From Bacteroidota bacterium (GTDB lineage: Bacteria > Bacteroidota > Bacteroidia > NS11-12g > UBA9320), in NCBI GenBank assembly GCA_024679565.1, contig JAIBDD010000017.1, forward strand, positions 1 through 64,000: 64,000 nt of DNA, read 5' to 3'. The notes below the pieces were generated by a model that saw nothing but the letters and a program-made list of their open reading frames with translations, made no database searches and was not told where the DNA came from. Below, in pieces: positions 36,804-46,082 of the stretch. Every line of letters starts with the position of its first letter. Within the stretch, counting starts at the first letter, position 1. The position numbers were made by a program, and so were the translations under genes.

Positions 36804-37604
36804 TTAAAATCCGTTATCTCCGTCTATTAAATCGCCTAATCCTCCAAGAATACTTCCTTCTCCTTTTCTTTTTCCACCGGCTCTAGGTGCGGCAGATATT
36901 ACCCTATTGGCAAGTCTACTAAACGGCAGACTCTGCAACCAAATTGTACCAGGACCTTCCAGTGTGGCATAAAACATGCCTTCACCACCGAAAATTGTAT
37001 TCTTTATACCACCAACAAACTGGATATCGTAGTGTACATCTTTTGTAAACGCAACAATGCAACCGGTATCTACTTTTAACGTTTCACCTGGATTTAAGTT
37101 ACGTTTTACAATGGTCCCCCCTGCATGAACAAATGAAAGCCCGTCGCCTTCAAGCTTTTGCATGATGAAACCTTCACCGCCAAAAAAACCGCTACCCAGT
37201 TTCTTTTGAAATTCGATACCTACAGAGACCCCTTTTGCAGCACATAAGAAGGCATCTTTTTGACAAATTACTTTCCCGCCCAAATCAGATAAATCTAATG
37301 GGACTATTCTACCAGAATAAGGACTTGCAAAGGCAACCTTAGCCTTCCCTGTTCCTCCATGTGTAAAAGCGGTCATAAACAGCTTTTCTCCAGTTAGGAC
37401 ACGCTTGCCAGCATTAAGAAGTTTATCGAAAAAGGTATCGGTTTCACGCGCACCATCCCCAAATATTGTTTGCATTGTTATGGTATTATCCATAAACATA
37501 AAACTTCCGGGTTCGGCTACAACAGCTTCTTGTGGATCTAATTCGACTTCCACAAACTGCATTTCTTCACCATGGATGTGGTAATCTATTTCGTGTGCGT
37601 TCAT
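36804..37604 (-). CDS. AIM24/TIGR00266 family protein
   Basis: A 266-residue protein of the AIM24 (TIGR00266) family, an all-beta fold of unknown role with mitochondrial relatives. Family features: [20 protein letters not shown], the repeated Gly-rich strands [30 protein letters not shown], and [20 protein letters not shown], then the end [13 protein letters not shown]. No signal peptide, so it is probably cytoplasmic. It is the first gene of an operon with a protease and a barrel protein. Confidence 0.9.
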   Translation of the reverse strand: MNAHEIDYHIHGEEMQFVEVELDPQEAVVAEPGSFMFMDNTITMQTIFGDGARETDTFFDKLLNAGKRVLTGEKLFMTAFTHGGTGKAKVAFASPYSGRIVPLDLSDLGGKVICQKDAFLCAAKGVSVGIEFQKKLGSGFFGGEGFIMQKLEGDGLSFVHAGGTIVKRNLNPGETLKVDTGCIVAFTKDVHYDIQFVGGIKNTIFGGEGMFYATLEGPGTIWLQSLPFSRLANRVISAAPRAGGKRKGEGSILGGLGDLIDGDNGF

Positions 37605-37683
37605 GATATTATTTGTTGCAATCTAAAATATTAATACAGTTATGGATCTTTTATTCGGCAAGTAGATAACAATGGTCTATTAA

Positions 37684-37902
37684 CTACCGACGATACCTTC
37701 GATTCGTCTTTTTATCAAACACGCCTTGCTTCACTTTCCGTTTTCGTCGCTTTTTGTTCTTATCGATTGAGCCACCCGTTTTTTGTGCTTCAGAAAATGC
37801 CGGGCAACCTTTAGCCTTTCTTCCACCGCAGGAAGAAAGTGTTACTCCAAACCCCAAAATGAGGAGTAGATACACAAGAGTCTTGATTTTATGCCATTGC
37901 AT
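37684..37902 (-). CDS. Small basic lipoprotein, function unknown
   Basis: A 72-residue protein with a lipoprotein signal (MQWHKIKTLVYLLLILGFGV, lipobox LSSC) and a strongly basic mature tail (KNKKRRKRKVK, TNRRYRR). I recognise no family. The ATG at 37902 is supported by a TATATTTG promoter box ending exactly 4 nt upstream, while the longer frame to 37938 would run through that box. It is divergent from the TonB receptor gene. Confidence 0.65.
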   Translation of the reverse strand: MQWHKIKTLVYLLLILGFGVTLSSCGGRKAKGCPAFSEAQKTGGSIDKNKKRRKRKVKQGVFDKKTNRRYRR

Positions 37903-37906
37903 GGTC

Positions 37907-37938
37907 CAAATATAAAAGTTGGCATTACATTGACACAA
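37907..37938 (-). promoter_or_regulatory. Complete promoter with leaderless spacing for the small lipoprotein
   Basis: Minus strand: TTG at 37938-37936, a 21-nt spacer, then TATATTTG at 37914-37907, then 4 nt to the ATG at 37902. Both boxes match the Bacteroidota consensus. Confidence 0.75.
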
Positions 37939-37971
37939 TAAGTGCTTTTATTTGCGTTAGAAATCAAACAG

Positions 37972-40374
37972 ATGTTAAGAAGGATGAGATGGAGTTTGTT
38001 ACTTGCCTTTAGCGTATTAAGTGCTTCACAATTGCGCGCCCAAAAAATAAAGGTCATGGACGAATATAGTGAGCCGATCGACCGAGTGGAAGCCTATGTT
38101 TATAGTGGCTCCAAAGACATCCAATTTCTGTCTGATTTAAATGGAATTGTTAATGTAACCATAAACAACTACGATTCCATCGTATTCAGACATCAGTCAC
38201 ATAAAACAACTGTGGTAACGGCTTCAGAACTAAAAGCAAGACGATATCATGTTACGTTGCCTTTTTTGGCGTACAGATATAAACCATTTGTTTTTAGGCA
38301 TAATCAGGATTTTGAGCTTCAGAAAGACCAACCCACCAAGCTGGTTCGGTTGACCCCAAAACAAATTAAGTTTTACAATCCACAAACAACGGCTGACCTA
38401 CTAGGCCTTAGCAATCAGGTTTTTATACAAAAATCCCAAATGGGTGGAGGAAGCCCAATGATTAGAGGTTTTGCCGCAAACAACGTGCTAATTGTTGTGG
38501 ACGGAGTAAGGATGAACAATGCCATTTTTAGAGACGGTAACCTGCAAAACGTTATCACCCTAGACCCCAATTTAATAGAAGAGACGCAAATAATCTTTGG
38601 CCCTGGTTCGGTATTCTACGGAAGTGATGCCATGGGTGGGGTTATGGCTTTTGAAACCAAAACTCCGAAAATTAAAAAAGAATCTCATTATGAAGGCAAC
38701 GTTATGTTGCGTACAGCATCGGCCAATAGAGAAAACAGTTGGCACGTAGATTTGAGTTACGGAAAAGGCTCCGTAGCTGGCTTAAGTAGCATATCCTTGT
38801 CTAACTACGGTGATTTAAGAATGGGCAATAATGGCCCTTCTGAATACACAAGACCAAGTTTTAGTGAATACAACGGAAACACCGATAGTATTATCCAAAG
38901 CGATGACCCGAATATCCAATACTTCACGGGTTACAGTCAAATAAACTTTAATCAAAAGTTTAGATGGAAAATGGACAGTGTCGGTGAGATTGTAGCCCAT
39001 TTTGGCTATGCGACTTCTTCACCAATACCACGGTACGATAGAATTATCCAAACCAGAAATGGTCAACCCGTATATGGTGATTGGTTATATGGTCCACAGA
39101 AATGGATTCAAATGAACGTGCGATCAACATTTTTATCAAAAAAAGGGCGATTGTATGATAAGGCAACATGGATTGCGGCACATCAAACTTTTGAAGAAAG
39201 TAGATTGGTTAGGCGGTTTAAAAGTTTCAATTTAGAGGAAAATAAAGAAGAAGTAAATGTGACTTCTTTCAATTTCGATTTCGACAAAAAAGTAAAGAAG
39301 ACAGACATTGTATACGGATTCGAGTTTGTCACCAATTCTGTTGAATCAACGGGCAAAGGTTCGCAGATAGACTCGGGGTACTCCTATGAAATTGCAACGC
39401 GTTACCCCAACGAAAGCACCATGAGCACTTTGGCTGCCTACCTATCTTTAAAACGAAAACTTGGTAAAACCCTTCTGTCAACTATTGGTGCGCGATACAC
39501 CTTAATAGACTTGGAAGCCCCTTTCGAGAGTAGCTTCTACGACTTCCCTTTTACTCAGATTAAAATTCGCAAATCCGCCGTTTCAGGTAGCTTAGGGCTA
39601 CGCCAAATGCTTAACAAAACATCGTTTGTTTATACCAATATCGCAACAGGGTTTAGGGCTCCAAATATTGACGATATGGGAAAAATATTTGATAGTCAGC
39701 CCGATCGTGTGATTGTTCCGAACGAAAAACTGCAACCAGAATATTCGTATACCGCTGAAATTGGTGCACACCTAAAGTTGTTCAACCAATTTGAAGTATT
39801 GGTCAATGGTTATTACACCATTATCGATAATGTAATTACACGAGCCGATTATTCATTAAATAGGTCCGACAGCTTGCTTTACGGTGGCGAAATGCTTCGT
39901 ATACAATCGCTGGTGAATAGTGACCAAGGTGTTGTTAAAGGGCTTGAAATTCAGTTAAAAACTGAAATTACCCAGAACATAGATTTTAAGACGGCATACA
40001 ACCTAATATCTGGCGAAACCAACGATGGTGAACCTTTGAGACATGTGGCACCAAACTTTGGAAACACGAGTGTGGAATGGCGAAAAGGAAAGTTCAAATT
40101 GATATGTTATGCCAATTACAATGCTGAGTTGAGTAATAGCAGCCTCTCTGAATCCGAAAAGTCTAAAACACACCTGTACGCTAAAGATGCCAATGGATTG
40201 CCATATTCTCCATCTTGGTACACCGTCAATATTAAGACTGGAGTAACATTTTCTAATGCCTTAAAACTTAACATAGGCTTGGAAAACATCCTCAATAAGC
40301 GTTACAGACCATACAGCAGTGGTATATCTGCACCAGGACGAAACCTCACCATTTCGTTATACGGAAGGTTCTAA
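37972..40374 (+). CDS. TonB-dependent outer-membrane receptor
   Basis: An ~800-residue receptor that imports ligands across the outer membrane using TonB energy. The signal peptide is in MLRRMRWSLLLAFSVLSASQ ending RAQ. An N-terminal carboxypeptidase-like extension (~20-100) precedes the plug: TADLLGLSNQVFIQKSQMGG, SPMIRGFAANNVLIVVDGVR and GPGSVFYGSDAMGGVMAFET. The barrel follows and ends NLTISLYGRF. The plug style resembles hemoglobin/transferrin/lactoferrin-type receptors, so an iron or heme ligand is possible, but no diagnostic residue was seen. I start at ATG 37972 (or 37984) because the ORF's TTG at 37942 adds a hydrophilic prefix. Confidence 0.9.
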   Translation: MLRRMRWSLLLAFSVLSASQLRAQKIKVMDEYSEPIDRVEAYVYSGSKDIQFLSDLNGIVNVTINNYDSIVFRHQSHKTTVVTASELKARRYHVTLPFLAYRYKPFVFRHNQDFELQKDQPTKLVRLTPKQIKFYNPQTTADLLGLSNQVFIQKSQMGGGSPMIRGFAANNVLIVVDGVRMNNAIFRDGNLQNVITLDPNLIEETQIIFGPGSVFYGSDAMGGVMAFETKTPKIKKESHYEGNVMLRTASANRENSWHVDLSYGKGSVAGLSSISLSNYGDLRMGNNGPSEYTRPSFSEYNGNTDSIIQSDDPNIQYFTGYSQINFNQKFRWKMDSVGEIVAHFGYATSSPIPRYDRIIQTRNGQPVYGDWLYGPQKWIQMNVRSTFLSKKGRLYDKATWIAAHQTFEESRLVRRFKSFNLEENKEEVNVTSFNFDFDKKVKKTDIVYGFEFVTNSVESTGKGSQIDSGYSYEIATRYPNESTMSTLAAYLSLKRKLGKTLLSTIGARYTLIDLEAPFESSFYDFPFTQIKIRKSAVSGSLGLRQMLNKTSFVYTNIATGFRAPNIDDMGKIFDSQPDRVIVPNEKLQPEYSYTAEIGAHLKLFNQFEVLVNGYYTIIDNVITRADYSLNRSDSLLYGGEMLRIQSLVNSDQGVVKGLEIQLKTEITQNIDFKTAYNLISGETNDGEPLRHVAPNFGNTSVEWRKGKFKLICYANYNAELSNSSLSESEKSKTHLYAKDANGLPYSPSWYTVNIKTGVTFSNALKLNIGLENILNKRYRPYSSGISAPGRNLTISLYGRF

Positions 40375-40400
40375 AGTACCAAACTAACATCCGATTCCGT

Positions 40401-40408
40401 TATCTTTG
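40401..40408 (+). promoter_or_regulatory. -7 promoter box, leaderless spacing, for the PorT-like gene
   Basis: TATCTTTG, 6/6 match to TAnnTTTG, ends 4 nt before the ATG at 40413. No TTTG at the -33 position was seen. Confidence 0.6.
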
Positions 40409-40412
40409 TATT

Positions 40413-41063
40413 ATGCGTTGTAAGCTTGTATATACTACTTTGCTAATTGTTGGATTGATTTGCTCTACACTACAATCTCAAGCCCAAACAGTTAATGGTT
40501 TAGGTATTGCCATAGGTATCAATTATGGCGAATCCGTGATTAAGGAAACCTTTATATCCAAAGGTGTAGACTATCAATACGCCAGCGACGAAGCAGATGT
40601 TGCGATTACCTGGGGAATATTTGGACGAATTAAAGTCACCAAATTTATTTTCCAACCTCAACTGATGGCGAGTAACTACAACACAAAAATGCGCCTCAGT
40701 TCTCCTGAATTTGATTCCATTTTAACCTTAAAACAAAATCGTTTTGACATTCCGCTTTTGTTTGGCTATGCACCAACTAAACACACACGTTTGTTGCTCG
40801 GACCAGTATATACACGAATGCTAGAAAACAAGGTTCAAACCGACAAATTCTTGTTTGAAGAATCGAAGTTTCTGCTTAAAGATGGTACCTGGGCATTACA
40901 AATGGGTTTCGGTTTTGATATGGGCAGGTTAGCCATAGACTGCAAATACGAAACAAGCTTGGGCCGGATTGCAGATGCCGCTACGATCAGAGGCCAGGAG
41001 TTTAAGTTCGACCAACGAAACAACACCGTTCAAGTGGTGTTGGGATATGATTTTATTAAGTAA
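40413..41063 (+). CDS. PorT-like outer-membrane beta-barrel protein
   Basis: A 216-residue exported protein with signal MRCKLVYTTLLIVGLICSTL ending SQAQ. Strands such as LGIAIGINYGESVIK, VAITWGIFGRIKV, FDIPLLFGYAPTK and TRLLLGPVYTRML, with the end VQVVLGYDFIK, resemble the PorT-family barrels of Bacteroidota. PorT itself is a T9SS component, but the exact role of this paralogue is unknown. The next gene's ATG lies 17 nt before this stop. Confidence 0.75.
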   Translation: MRCKLVYTTLLIVGLICSTLQSQAQTVNGLGIAIGINYGESVIKETFISKGVDYQYASDEADVAITWGIFGRIKVTKFIFQPQLMASNYNTKMRLSSPEFDSILTLKQNRFDIPLLFGYAPTKHTRLLLGPVYTRMLENKVQTDKFLFEESKFLLKDGTWALQMGFGFDMGRLAIDCKYETSLGRIADAATIRGQEFKFDQRNNTVQVVLGYDFIK

Positions 41064-41877
41064 GTGGCTAACACACGCTCGAACTTTGACCTCCCTCCCA
41101 TCCTCTTCCCTCGAACATTACTTCACCAATTTCACTACCGACATTAGTGGTATTGAGTTACCTAACAAATTCACCTACCCATTTGATTACAAGCCACATG
41201 CATTGTCTGAATTGGCGTGTAATGAAGTAAAGCAATTCTTAGAAACGCAAACAACGATTGACCATAACTTTGGTTTAAGACCAAATCAATCCGGACAAAT
41301 CATCGGTAAAATGTTTGGTGTATTGGTTACCCAAAAACCCACAGGTGAAATAGGTTATTTGGCCGCGTTTTCAGGAAAAGTAGCAGGTAGCAACCACCAC
41401 GCCCATTTTGTTCCGCCCGTATTTGATGGGTTAACCGAAGGCAGTTTTGTGAATGTGGGTATGACTGAGTTAACCAACATCAACAATCAACTTGAGCAAT
41501 TAAAAAAAGATTCAAGCACCGAAGGAAAAGAAGCTGTTTCCAAATTAATCGAACATCGCACAAAACACTGTAACGACATATTAAATGGGATTATCGACAG
41601 CTACCATTTTCTAAACTCAGCGAAACAGTCAAGAGGATTACGTGAGATATTCGATGAAAAAGTTGGCAAGAATCCTCCAGGAGGTGCAGGTGAATGTGCC
41701 TTACCTAAATTACTTCAGTATGCATTTATCCATGATTTAAAACCAATTGCGATGGCTGAATTCTGGTGGGGAAAATCCCCAAAAGGGAAATTTATGGAAC
41801 ACGGCGCTTATTATCCGGCGTGCCGTGATAAATGTCAACCGATATTGGAACACATGTTAGGAGGAATTGACTACTAA
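41047..41877 (+). CDS. N-terminal module of an RluA-type pseudouridine synthase, catalytic domain missing
   Basis: A 276-residue cytoplasmic protein. It matches the N-terminal half of the ~550-residue RluA-family proteins of Vibrio and many Bacteroidota: IELPNKFTYPFDYKPHALSEL, then IGKMFGVLVTQKPTGEIGYL, AAFSGKVAGSNHHAHFVPPV, a short coiled segment, GLREIFDE, PPGGAGECALPKLLQYAF, KPIAMAEFWWGKSPKG and YPACRDKCQPILEHML. In full-length relatives the pseudouridine synthase domain follows directly; here the ORF stops at GGIDY, and the next 650 nt contain no such domain. The conserved Cys residues could bind metal. Its own function is unknown. It may be a natural stand-alone module or a truncated relic. 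Confidence 0.8.
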   Translation: MILLSKWLTHARTLTSLPSSSLEHYFTNFTTDISGIELPNKFTYPFDYKPHALSELACNEVKQFLETQTTIDHNFGLRPNQSGQIIGKMFGVLVTQKPTGEIGYLAAFSGKVAGSNHHAHFVPPVFDGLTEGSFVNVGMTELTNINNQLEQLKKDSSTEGKEAVSKLIEHRTKHCNDILNGIIDSYHFLNSAKQSRGLREIFDEKVGKNPPGGAGECALPKLLQYAFIHDLKPIAMAEFWWGKSPKGKFMEHGAYYPACRDKCQPILEHMLGGIDY

Positions 41878-42528
41878 TTTTAAATGTTGAATTGATTTCT
41901 TCACTTAGGTTTATTAACCGCCATTCGGCGGACGGACTCCGCTCAGGCCTTCGATCTTAGCTTAGGGGTTGTCACCCCTACAACCCGACTTTCATTTTAT
42001 TCTTGATAAAAAAACGAAACAAAAAAATCAAGACTTCTGAATTTTTCTTTGAACTCTACGAAAGCCTTTTCTCACCGCATTCAAAGTCGCTGCGCTTTCC
42101 TGCCTGCTTAACAAAGCCCATCGCACAAAAGTCTCTCTTGATTTCTACAGAAAACTTCAAATGTCATATATATCCGTGCCTCATTGAAAATTAAGCATTA
42201 CATGATGTCAATCAAAGAGCGTAAGCCTGACAGAAATGCGGGCCCGCGTTGGCCTGAATGGATGATGTTTTGCAAAATCAATAAAAGTGCTTGCATTTGT
42301 TCGCTGTAAGCTAACTCTCTTTTATTAGCTTTTGTTTGCCTCAAACAGAGTGCGGGAGATAGCATATTTCTGTTAAGCGTTTTTGCCTACTTTTTGAGCT
42401 AAAAAAGTAGGAGCGGGTTATAGGGCTGGTAAGCCCTAAGCTCAGAATTAATGTCAATGACATACCTCCAGTGGCTGGAAGCTTTTTCTTGTGTTTTGAA
42501 TTACAATAAGAATTAAAAATTGTAACAC
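41878..42528. repeat. Hairpin-rich non-coding element
   Basis: 651 nt without a credible gene. It contains at least eight hairpins or palindromes: CCGCC/GGCGG (41918-41931), TAGGGGT/ACCCCTA (41963-41980), GCGGGCCCGC (42238-42247), TGTTTG/CAAACA (42333-42347), CCTACTTTTT/AAAAAGTAGG (42386-42411), TAGGGCT/AGCCCTA (42421-42438), ATGTCA/TGACAT (42451-42463) and TCCAG/CTGGA (42467-42479). Local base composition is less AT-rich than the flanks at both ends. The frame at 42003-42194 (63 codons) is Lys/Ser-rich and unconvincing. It could be a dispersed repeat, a decayed mobile element or a structured RNA; whether copies exist elsewhere cannot be seen here. Confidence 0.55.
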
Positions 42529-44403
42529 TTAAAGCACGACAAACTTTACTTCAGCAACGCGCTCATCATTTTGATCAATTACCTGGATGTAATACATGCC
42601 TTGCATTAATTCCACTGTAGGGAAGCTGATTTCATTTAAACCACGTTCAACAGGTGTGGTAAGTAATTCTTGCACCAACTTACCATCTGTGGTGTAAATG
42701 TTAAAAGACAACACTTGGTCTTTTTCAGACTCAAATTGAATAACCGCTTTTTCTTCTACCGGATTTGGAAGCAATAACACTTTCGTTTCATCAGGTAAAA
42801 CAGTTAACATATTATTGACTTTAACTGCACCAACCTGAACGCCGTTCCTGCCGCGAGAACTTCCTTGTGAAAACGGCCTTCCATAAGAACCAGACATCCA
42901 CACAACACCTTCTTCGTTGTATTTCGTTTGAATGCCGGTATAGTCGCCCCATCGTTCTAAAGAATCAGTTAATCGATTGATAGACAGTTCACCTTGTTTT
43001 ATCTGTACCACTGGAGAAAAAATAGCTTTTTGTCCAACAACCCTATTGTGCAATACCGCTGAAGTACCAGGATAATCTAACTCCGAACTGTGTGAGAATG
43101 TAATGACACTGGCATGCGGAAAATCAGCATTACCTGCAAAAGCAATTGAAGGGTAGGCGTATTCAAACGTGTCTGAAGTGATATAATTGGCATCAATCTT
43201 ACCTGATTCTATGTTTAGAAACCCGTGATAAATACCTGGCACACCTGTTTCGGGTACTACCGTACTTTGAACATACTGAATATAACCGTCTTCGCTTATC
43301 GCCGACAAAACGCGCGTATCATTGGTTTGAAGCAAATTTTCTGGGTCGGGCTGGTAAGCACTTGGAGGTACTCCGTATAATTTGTTTGATTGTAATACCC
43401 GTAAATCGTATTGTGCATTACCCGACAATCGATTATCCGTAATCTCGTGTAAGAATATGGAATCATTTGAAGCGTCACCCGGGCGTACCGACAAAAACTG
43501 CATATTCGGTGACGTGAATTCGCTTCCCCCTTGAACAGCACAAATACTCCAAAGTGGTTTGTCGTTGTACTTCAAGTCGTACCATAAATCTTCGTAGATC
43601 GTGTCATTCCCTGCGTATCCTGAATTCTTATCAATCTGCCAAATCACAGATTGCGTAAACCCTTCTTGCCAGCTTTCTCCGTCACGTAATACGTTTACCG
43701 TGATGAACAAATCGTCTTTGCTTTGCCCTATTATTGGGTAGTCCGACCATGTTTTACCAATAAATGGATTCCCATCAACAGCATAGAAATTCCAGTCACC
43801 TTCAGGATCGTTTGATTCGCTAAAACCTACAATTATTCGGGTGTCTGCACTTGTTGACCCTTGCAAATACACCAATATAAATCGGTCATTTACAGGATCA
43901 TAGGTAACCTTTGGATCGTAGGTTCGGTTAAGATTGGGTAATTGTCCATCTACAATTCTTTCTAAACTATAATAGCGCACATACTTCCCATCTTCCTCTA
44001 AAATACTGAATGACGAATTGACCACACTGATAATCTTTCCATCATTTGAAATGGCCATGTTGTTATCGTTGGGCACACCCGGAACGGCTGTTAACCCAAC
44101 AAATGATGCTTTAACGTTTGGCTTAATATCTTTTGATTCCTCTTGATATTTATTGTGCACTTGCTTAAAACGTCTTTGACGTTTAGCGTCTAGCTCGCTT
44201 TTTAGTTTGTCTGTTGTTGTCCATGGAGCTGGCGCAGCGTCACTAACTTTATACACTTTGGGTTGCTCCCCACCAATTTCAGAAAAAGAAACCGTTTTCA
44301 CCTTTGGCGTAGCAATGTTGCGTTCTACTTTATACGCAAAATCCTGAGCGAAGCCAGAAAATGAGATACAAACACAACTTATAACACCCACCACTTTATT
44401 CAT
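42529..44403 (-). CDS. Secreted protein with T9SS type A signal, function unknown
   Basis: A 624-residue exported protein. The signal ends SGFA-QDF. The middle is a propeller-like succession of strands: NNMAISNDGKIISVVNSSFS, PKVTYDPVNDRFILVYL, RIIVGFSESNDPEGDWNFY and DYPIIGQSKDDLFITVNVL. The C-terminal ~80 residues are a type A sorting domain: VLLLPNPVEEKAVIQFE, YTTDGKLVQELL, LMQGMYYIQVIDQ, ending VKFVVL. Such proteins are exported by the T9SS. No catalytic motif recognised. A TAAATTTG box ends 4 nt before the ATG. Confidence 0.85.
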   Translation of the reverse strand: MNKVVGVISCVCISFSGFAQDFAYKVERNIATPKVKTVSFSEIGGEQPKVYKVSDAAPAPWTTTDKLKSELDAKRQRRFKQVHNKYQEESKDIKPNVKASFVGLTAVPGVPNDNNMAISNDGKIISVVNSSFSILEEDGKYVRYYSLERIVDGQLPNLNRTYDPKVTYDPVNDRFILVYLQGSTSADTRIIVGFSESNDPEGDWNFYAVDGNPFIGKTWSDYPIIGQSKDDLFITVNVLRDGESWQEGFTQSVIWQIDKNSGYAGNDTIYEDLWYDLKYNDKPLWSICAVQGGSEFTSPNMQFLSVRPGDASNDSIFLHEITDNRLSGNAQYDLRVLQSNKLYGVPPSAYQPDPENLLQTNDTRVLSAISEDGYIQYVQSTVVPETGVPGIYHGFLNIESGKIDANYITSDTFEYAYPSIAFAGNADFPHASVITFSHSSELDYPGTSAVLHNRVVGQKAIFSPVVQIKQGELSINRLTDSLERWGDYTGIQTKYNEEGVVWMSGSYGRPFSQGSSRGRNGVQVGAVKVNNMLTVLPDETKVLLLPNPVEEKAVIQFESEKDQVLSFNIYTTDGKLVQELLTTPVERGLNEISFPTVELMQGMYYIQVIDQNDERVAEVKFVVL

Positions 44404-44407
44404 ACGT

Positions 44408-44415
44408 CAAATTTA
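44408..44415 (-). promoter_or_regulatory. -7 promoter box, leaderless spacing, for the type A secreted protein
   Basis: TAAATTTG on the minus strand, a 6/6 match to TAnnTTTG, ends exactly 4 nt before the ATG at 44403. No -33 TTTG was found at the usual distance. Confidence 0.6.
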
Positions 44416-44444
44416 ATTGGAAAATCAGTAAATGGTTCTGTCCA

Positions 44445-44478
44445 TTTGAAATACAAACACTACCATGAAGTATCTTTG
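44445..44478 (+). promoter_or_regulatory. Complete promoter of the GT39-GT2-flippase operon
   Basis: TTTG at 44445-44448, 22-nt spacer, TATCTTTG at 44471-44478, then 5 nt to the TTG start at 44484. It is divergent from and overlaps the promoter region of the type A secreted protein gene. Confidence 0.75.
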
Positions 44479-44483
44479 CCAAC

Positions 44484-46082
44484 TTGAAGCCTGTATTACA
44501 AAAGTATTTCCTCGAAATCATCCTGTCCATTGGAATTGTTTTCGCCTTGTTTTACAAACTGGGATACATGCCTTTAAGTGCTGACGAACCAATACGCGCT
44601 TTGGTAGCCATTGATATGATGCTTAATGGCAATTATGTAGCACCAAAGATGAACGGCGTTCATTATGTGAACAAGCCTCCATTGTACAATTGGATTCTTA
44701 TTGTTTTATTTAATCTTTTTAAATCCTTTGACGAATGGGTTTTACGACTCCCTAGCCTATTGTCGCTTATTGCCTTTGGAGGAGTACTCTTCCATATTGT
44801 CAAACGTCATTTAAAAGATGTTCGTTTTGCGTGGATTGCCGCAGTGGCAGGTATTACAGGAGGAAACCTATGGATCTATTCTGCCTATTTAGGACACATT
44901 GATATCACCTACTCAGTGATTAGTTTTCTCCAGATATATGTGCTGTACTATTTTTCGTCAATCGATAATTGGAGAAAAGCTTTCGTCTTTTCGTACGGCC
45001 TCGCTTGTATCGGATTCATGATGAAAGGTTTGCCAACAGTTGTTTTCCAAGGTTTAAGTTTGGTAACCATATTAGTAATAAAACGAGACCTCAAACGTAT
45101 CTGGAGTCTTGAGCATATCGTCTCAACACTAATCTTCCTGATACCGATTGGGATATATGTATATGCCTATAGCAAACAGGCAGATATAACAAAACTCGCA
45201 AAAACGATTGTTGTTGAAAGCAGCAGTAGAACAGTAACGGATAAGCGTATTCTAGAAAGTGTGGGGCATCTGTTTGTATTTCCAATCCGCTATTTGCTCG
45301 ACATTATGCCATGGGGTTTGTCGGTGTTTGTATTGTTACGAAAAGACGCGCGCACGTTAATTTGGAAGAATTCGTTTCTCAAAAGTTCATTGTTGTTATT
45401 CTTAGTCAATATCATAATATATTGGCTGTCACCAGATTACAGAGCTCGATACGTGTTTATGCTCACACCACTGCTATTAATTCCATGCCTGTATGCGGTT
45501 TACGAACTGATTAAGTCGAAAGCAACGCGGCAAATAGCCTTAGCAGTTTCTTTTCTGTTGATTCTGCTGCCACTAGGGTTGTTCTATTTTACGCATAACA
45601 CGATGGATGTAAGCCCGGTATTTGGTATTGCTTTATGTATTTTAGGACTGGTTGGTATCTGGTTGATTCACAAAAATGTGGCCAAACCAGCGGTTTATTT
45701 ATTGGTTCTCGGCTTAATTATTTCAAGATTGGGTTATTCGCAATACATGGTTCCTTTCCGTGTAGAGACTGGACCTTACCAACAAGAGAAAATTCAGGGC
45801 AAAGAAATAGCTGCCATTACAATGGGAGAAGGCTTAGACATGTACAGTTCTAATGTGGCCTTAACCATGAACTGGTATATGACCGTAGATCGCCAAGAAA
45901 CCGTGCATACAAAAACCAAAGATTTTAGTTTCGAATCCTATTACCTAGTACCGACAGAGGTTATAAAGGATACTGCGAATGTCGACACGTATTATACCTT
46001 TGTCAGAAGATATGAATCGAAACCATTTAGCTTGGTTAAGTTTAAACATCGGTTCCCAGAAATGCCTAAAAAGAAGAAATGA
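44484..46082 (+). CDS. GT39/ArnT-like membrane glycosyltransferase
   Basis: A 532-residue protein with ~11 helices and the ArnT/PMT layout. The first periplasmic loop has the catalytic acidic pair Asp34-Glu35 (LSADEPIRALVAIDMM) and the signature GVHYVNKPPLYNW (58-70), which in ArnT family members binds lipid-linked sugar. It moves a sugar from polyprenyl phosphate to a periplasmic acceptor such as lipid A or protein. The start is TTG at 44484; no ATG lies before the first helix, and the promoter ends 5 nt upstream. It overlaps the GT2 gene as ATGA (46079-46082). Confidence 0.88.
   Translation: MKPVLQKYFLEIILSIGIVFALFYKLGYMPLSADEPIRALVAIDMMLNGNYVAPKMNGVHYVNKPPLYNWILIVLFNLFKSFDEWVLRLPSLLSLIAFGGVLFHIVKRHLKDVRFAWIAAVAGITGGNLWIYSAYLGHIDITYSVISFLQIYVLYYFSSIDNWRKAFVFSYGLACIGFMMKGLPTVVFQGLSLVTILVIKRDLKRIWSLEHIVSTLIFLIPIGIYVYAYSKQADITKLAKTIVVESSSRTVTDKRILESVGHLFVFPIRYLLDIMPWGLSVFVLLRKDARTLIWKNSFLKSSLLLFLVNIIIYWLSPDYRARYVFMLTPLLLIPCLYAVYELIKSKATRQIALAVSFLLILLPLGLFYFTHNTMDVSPVFGIALCILGLVGIWLIHKNVAKPAVYLLVLGLIISRLGYSQYMVPFRVETGPYQQEKIQGKEIAAITMGEGLDMYSSNVALTMNWYMTVDRQETVHTKTKDFSFESYYLVPTEVIKDTANVDTYYTFVRRYESKPFSLVKFKHRFPEMPKKKK

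Noticed and set aside
42003-42194. 63-codon frame in the hairpin-rich stretch
   Set aside because: Composition looks translated from non-coding sequence, starts at a weak codon, and no domain is visible.
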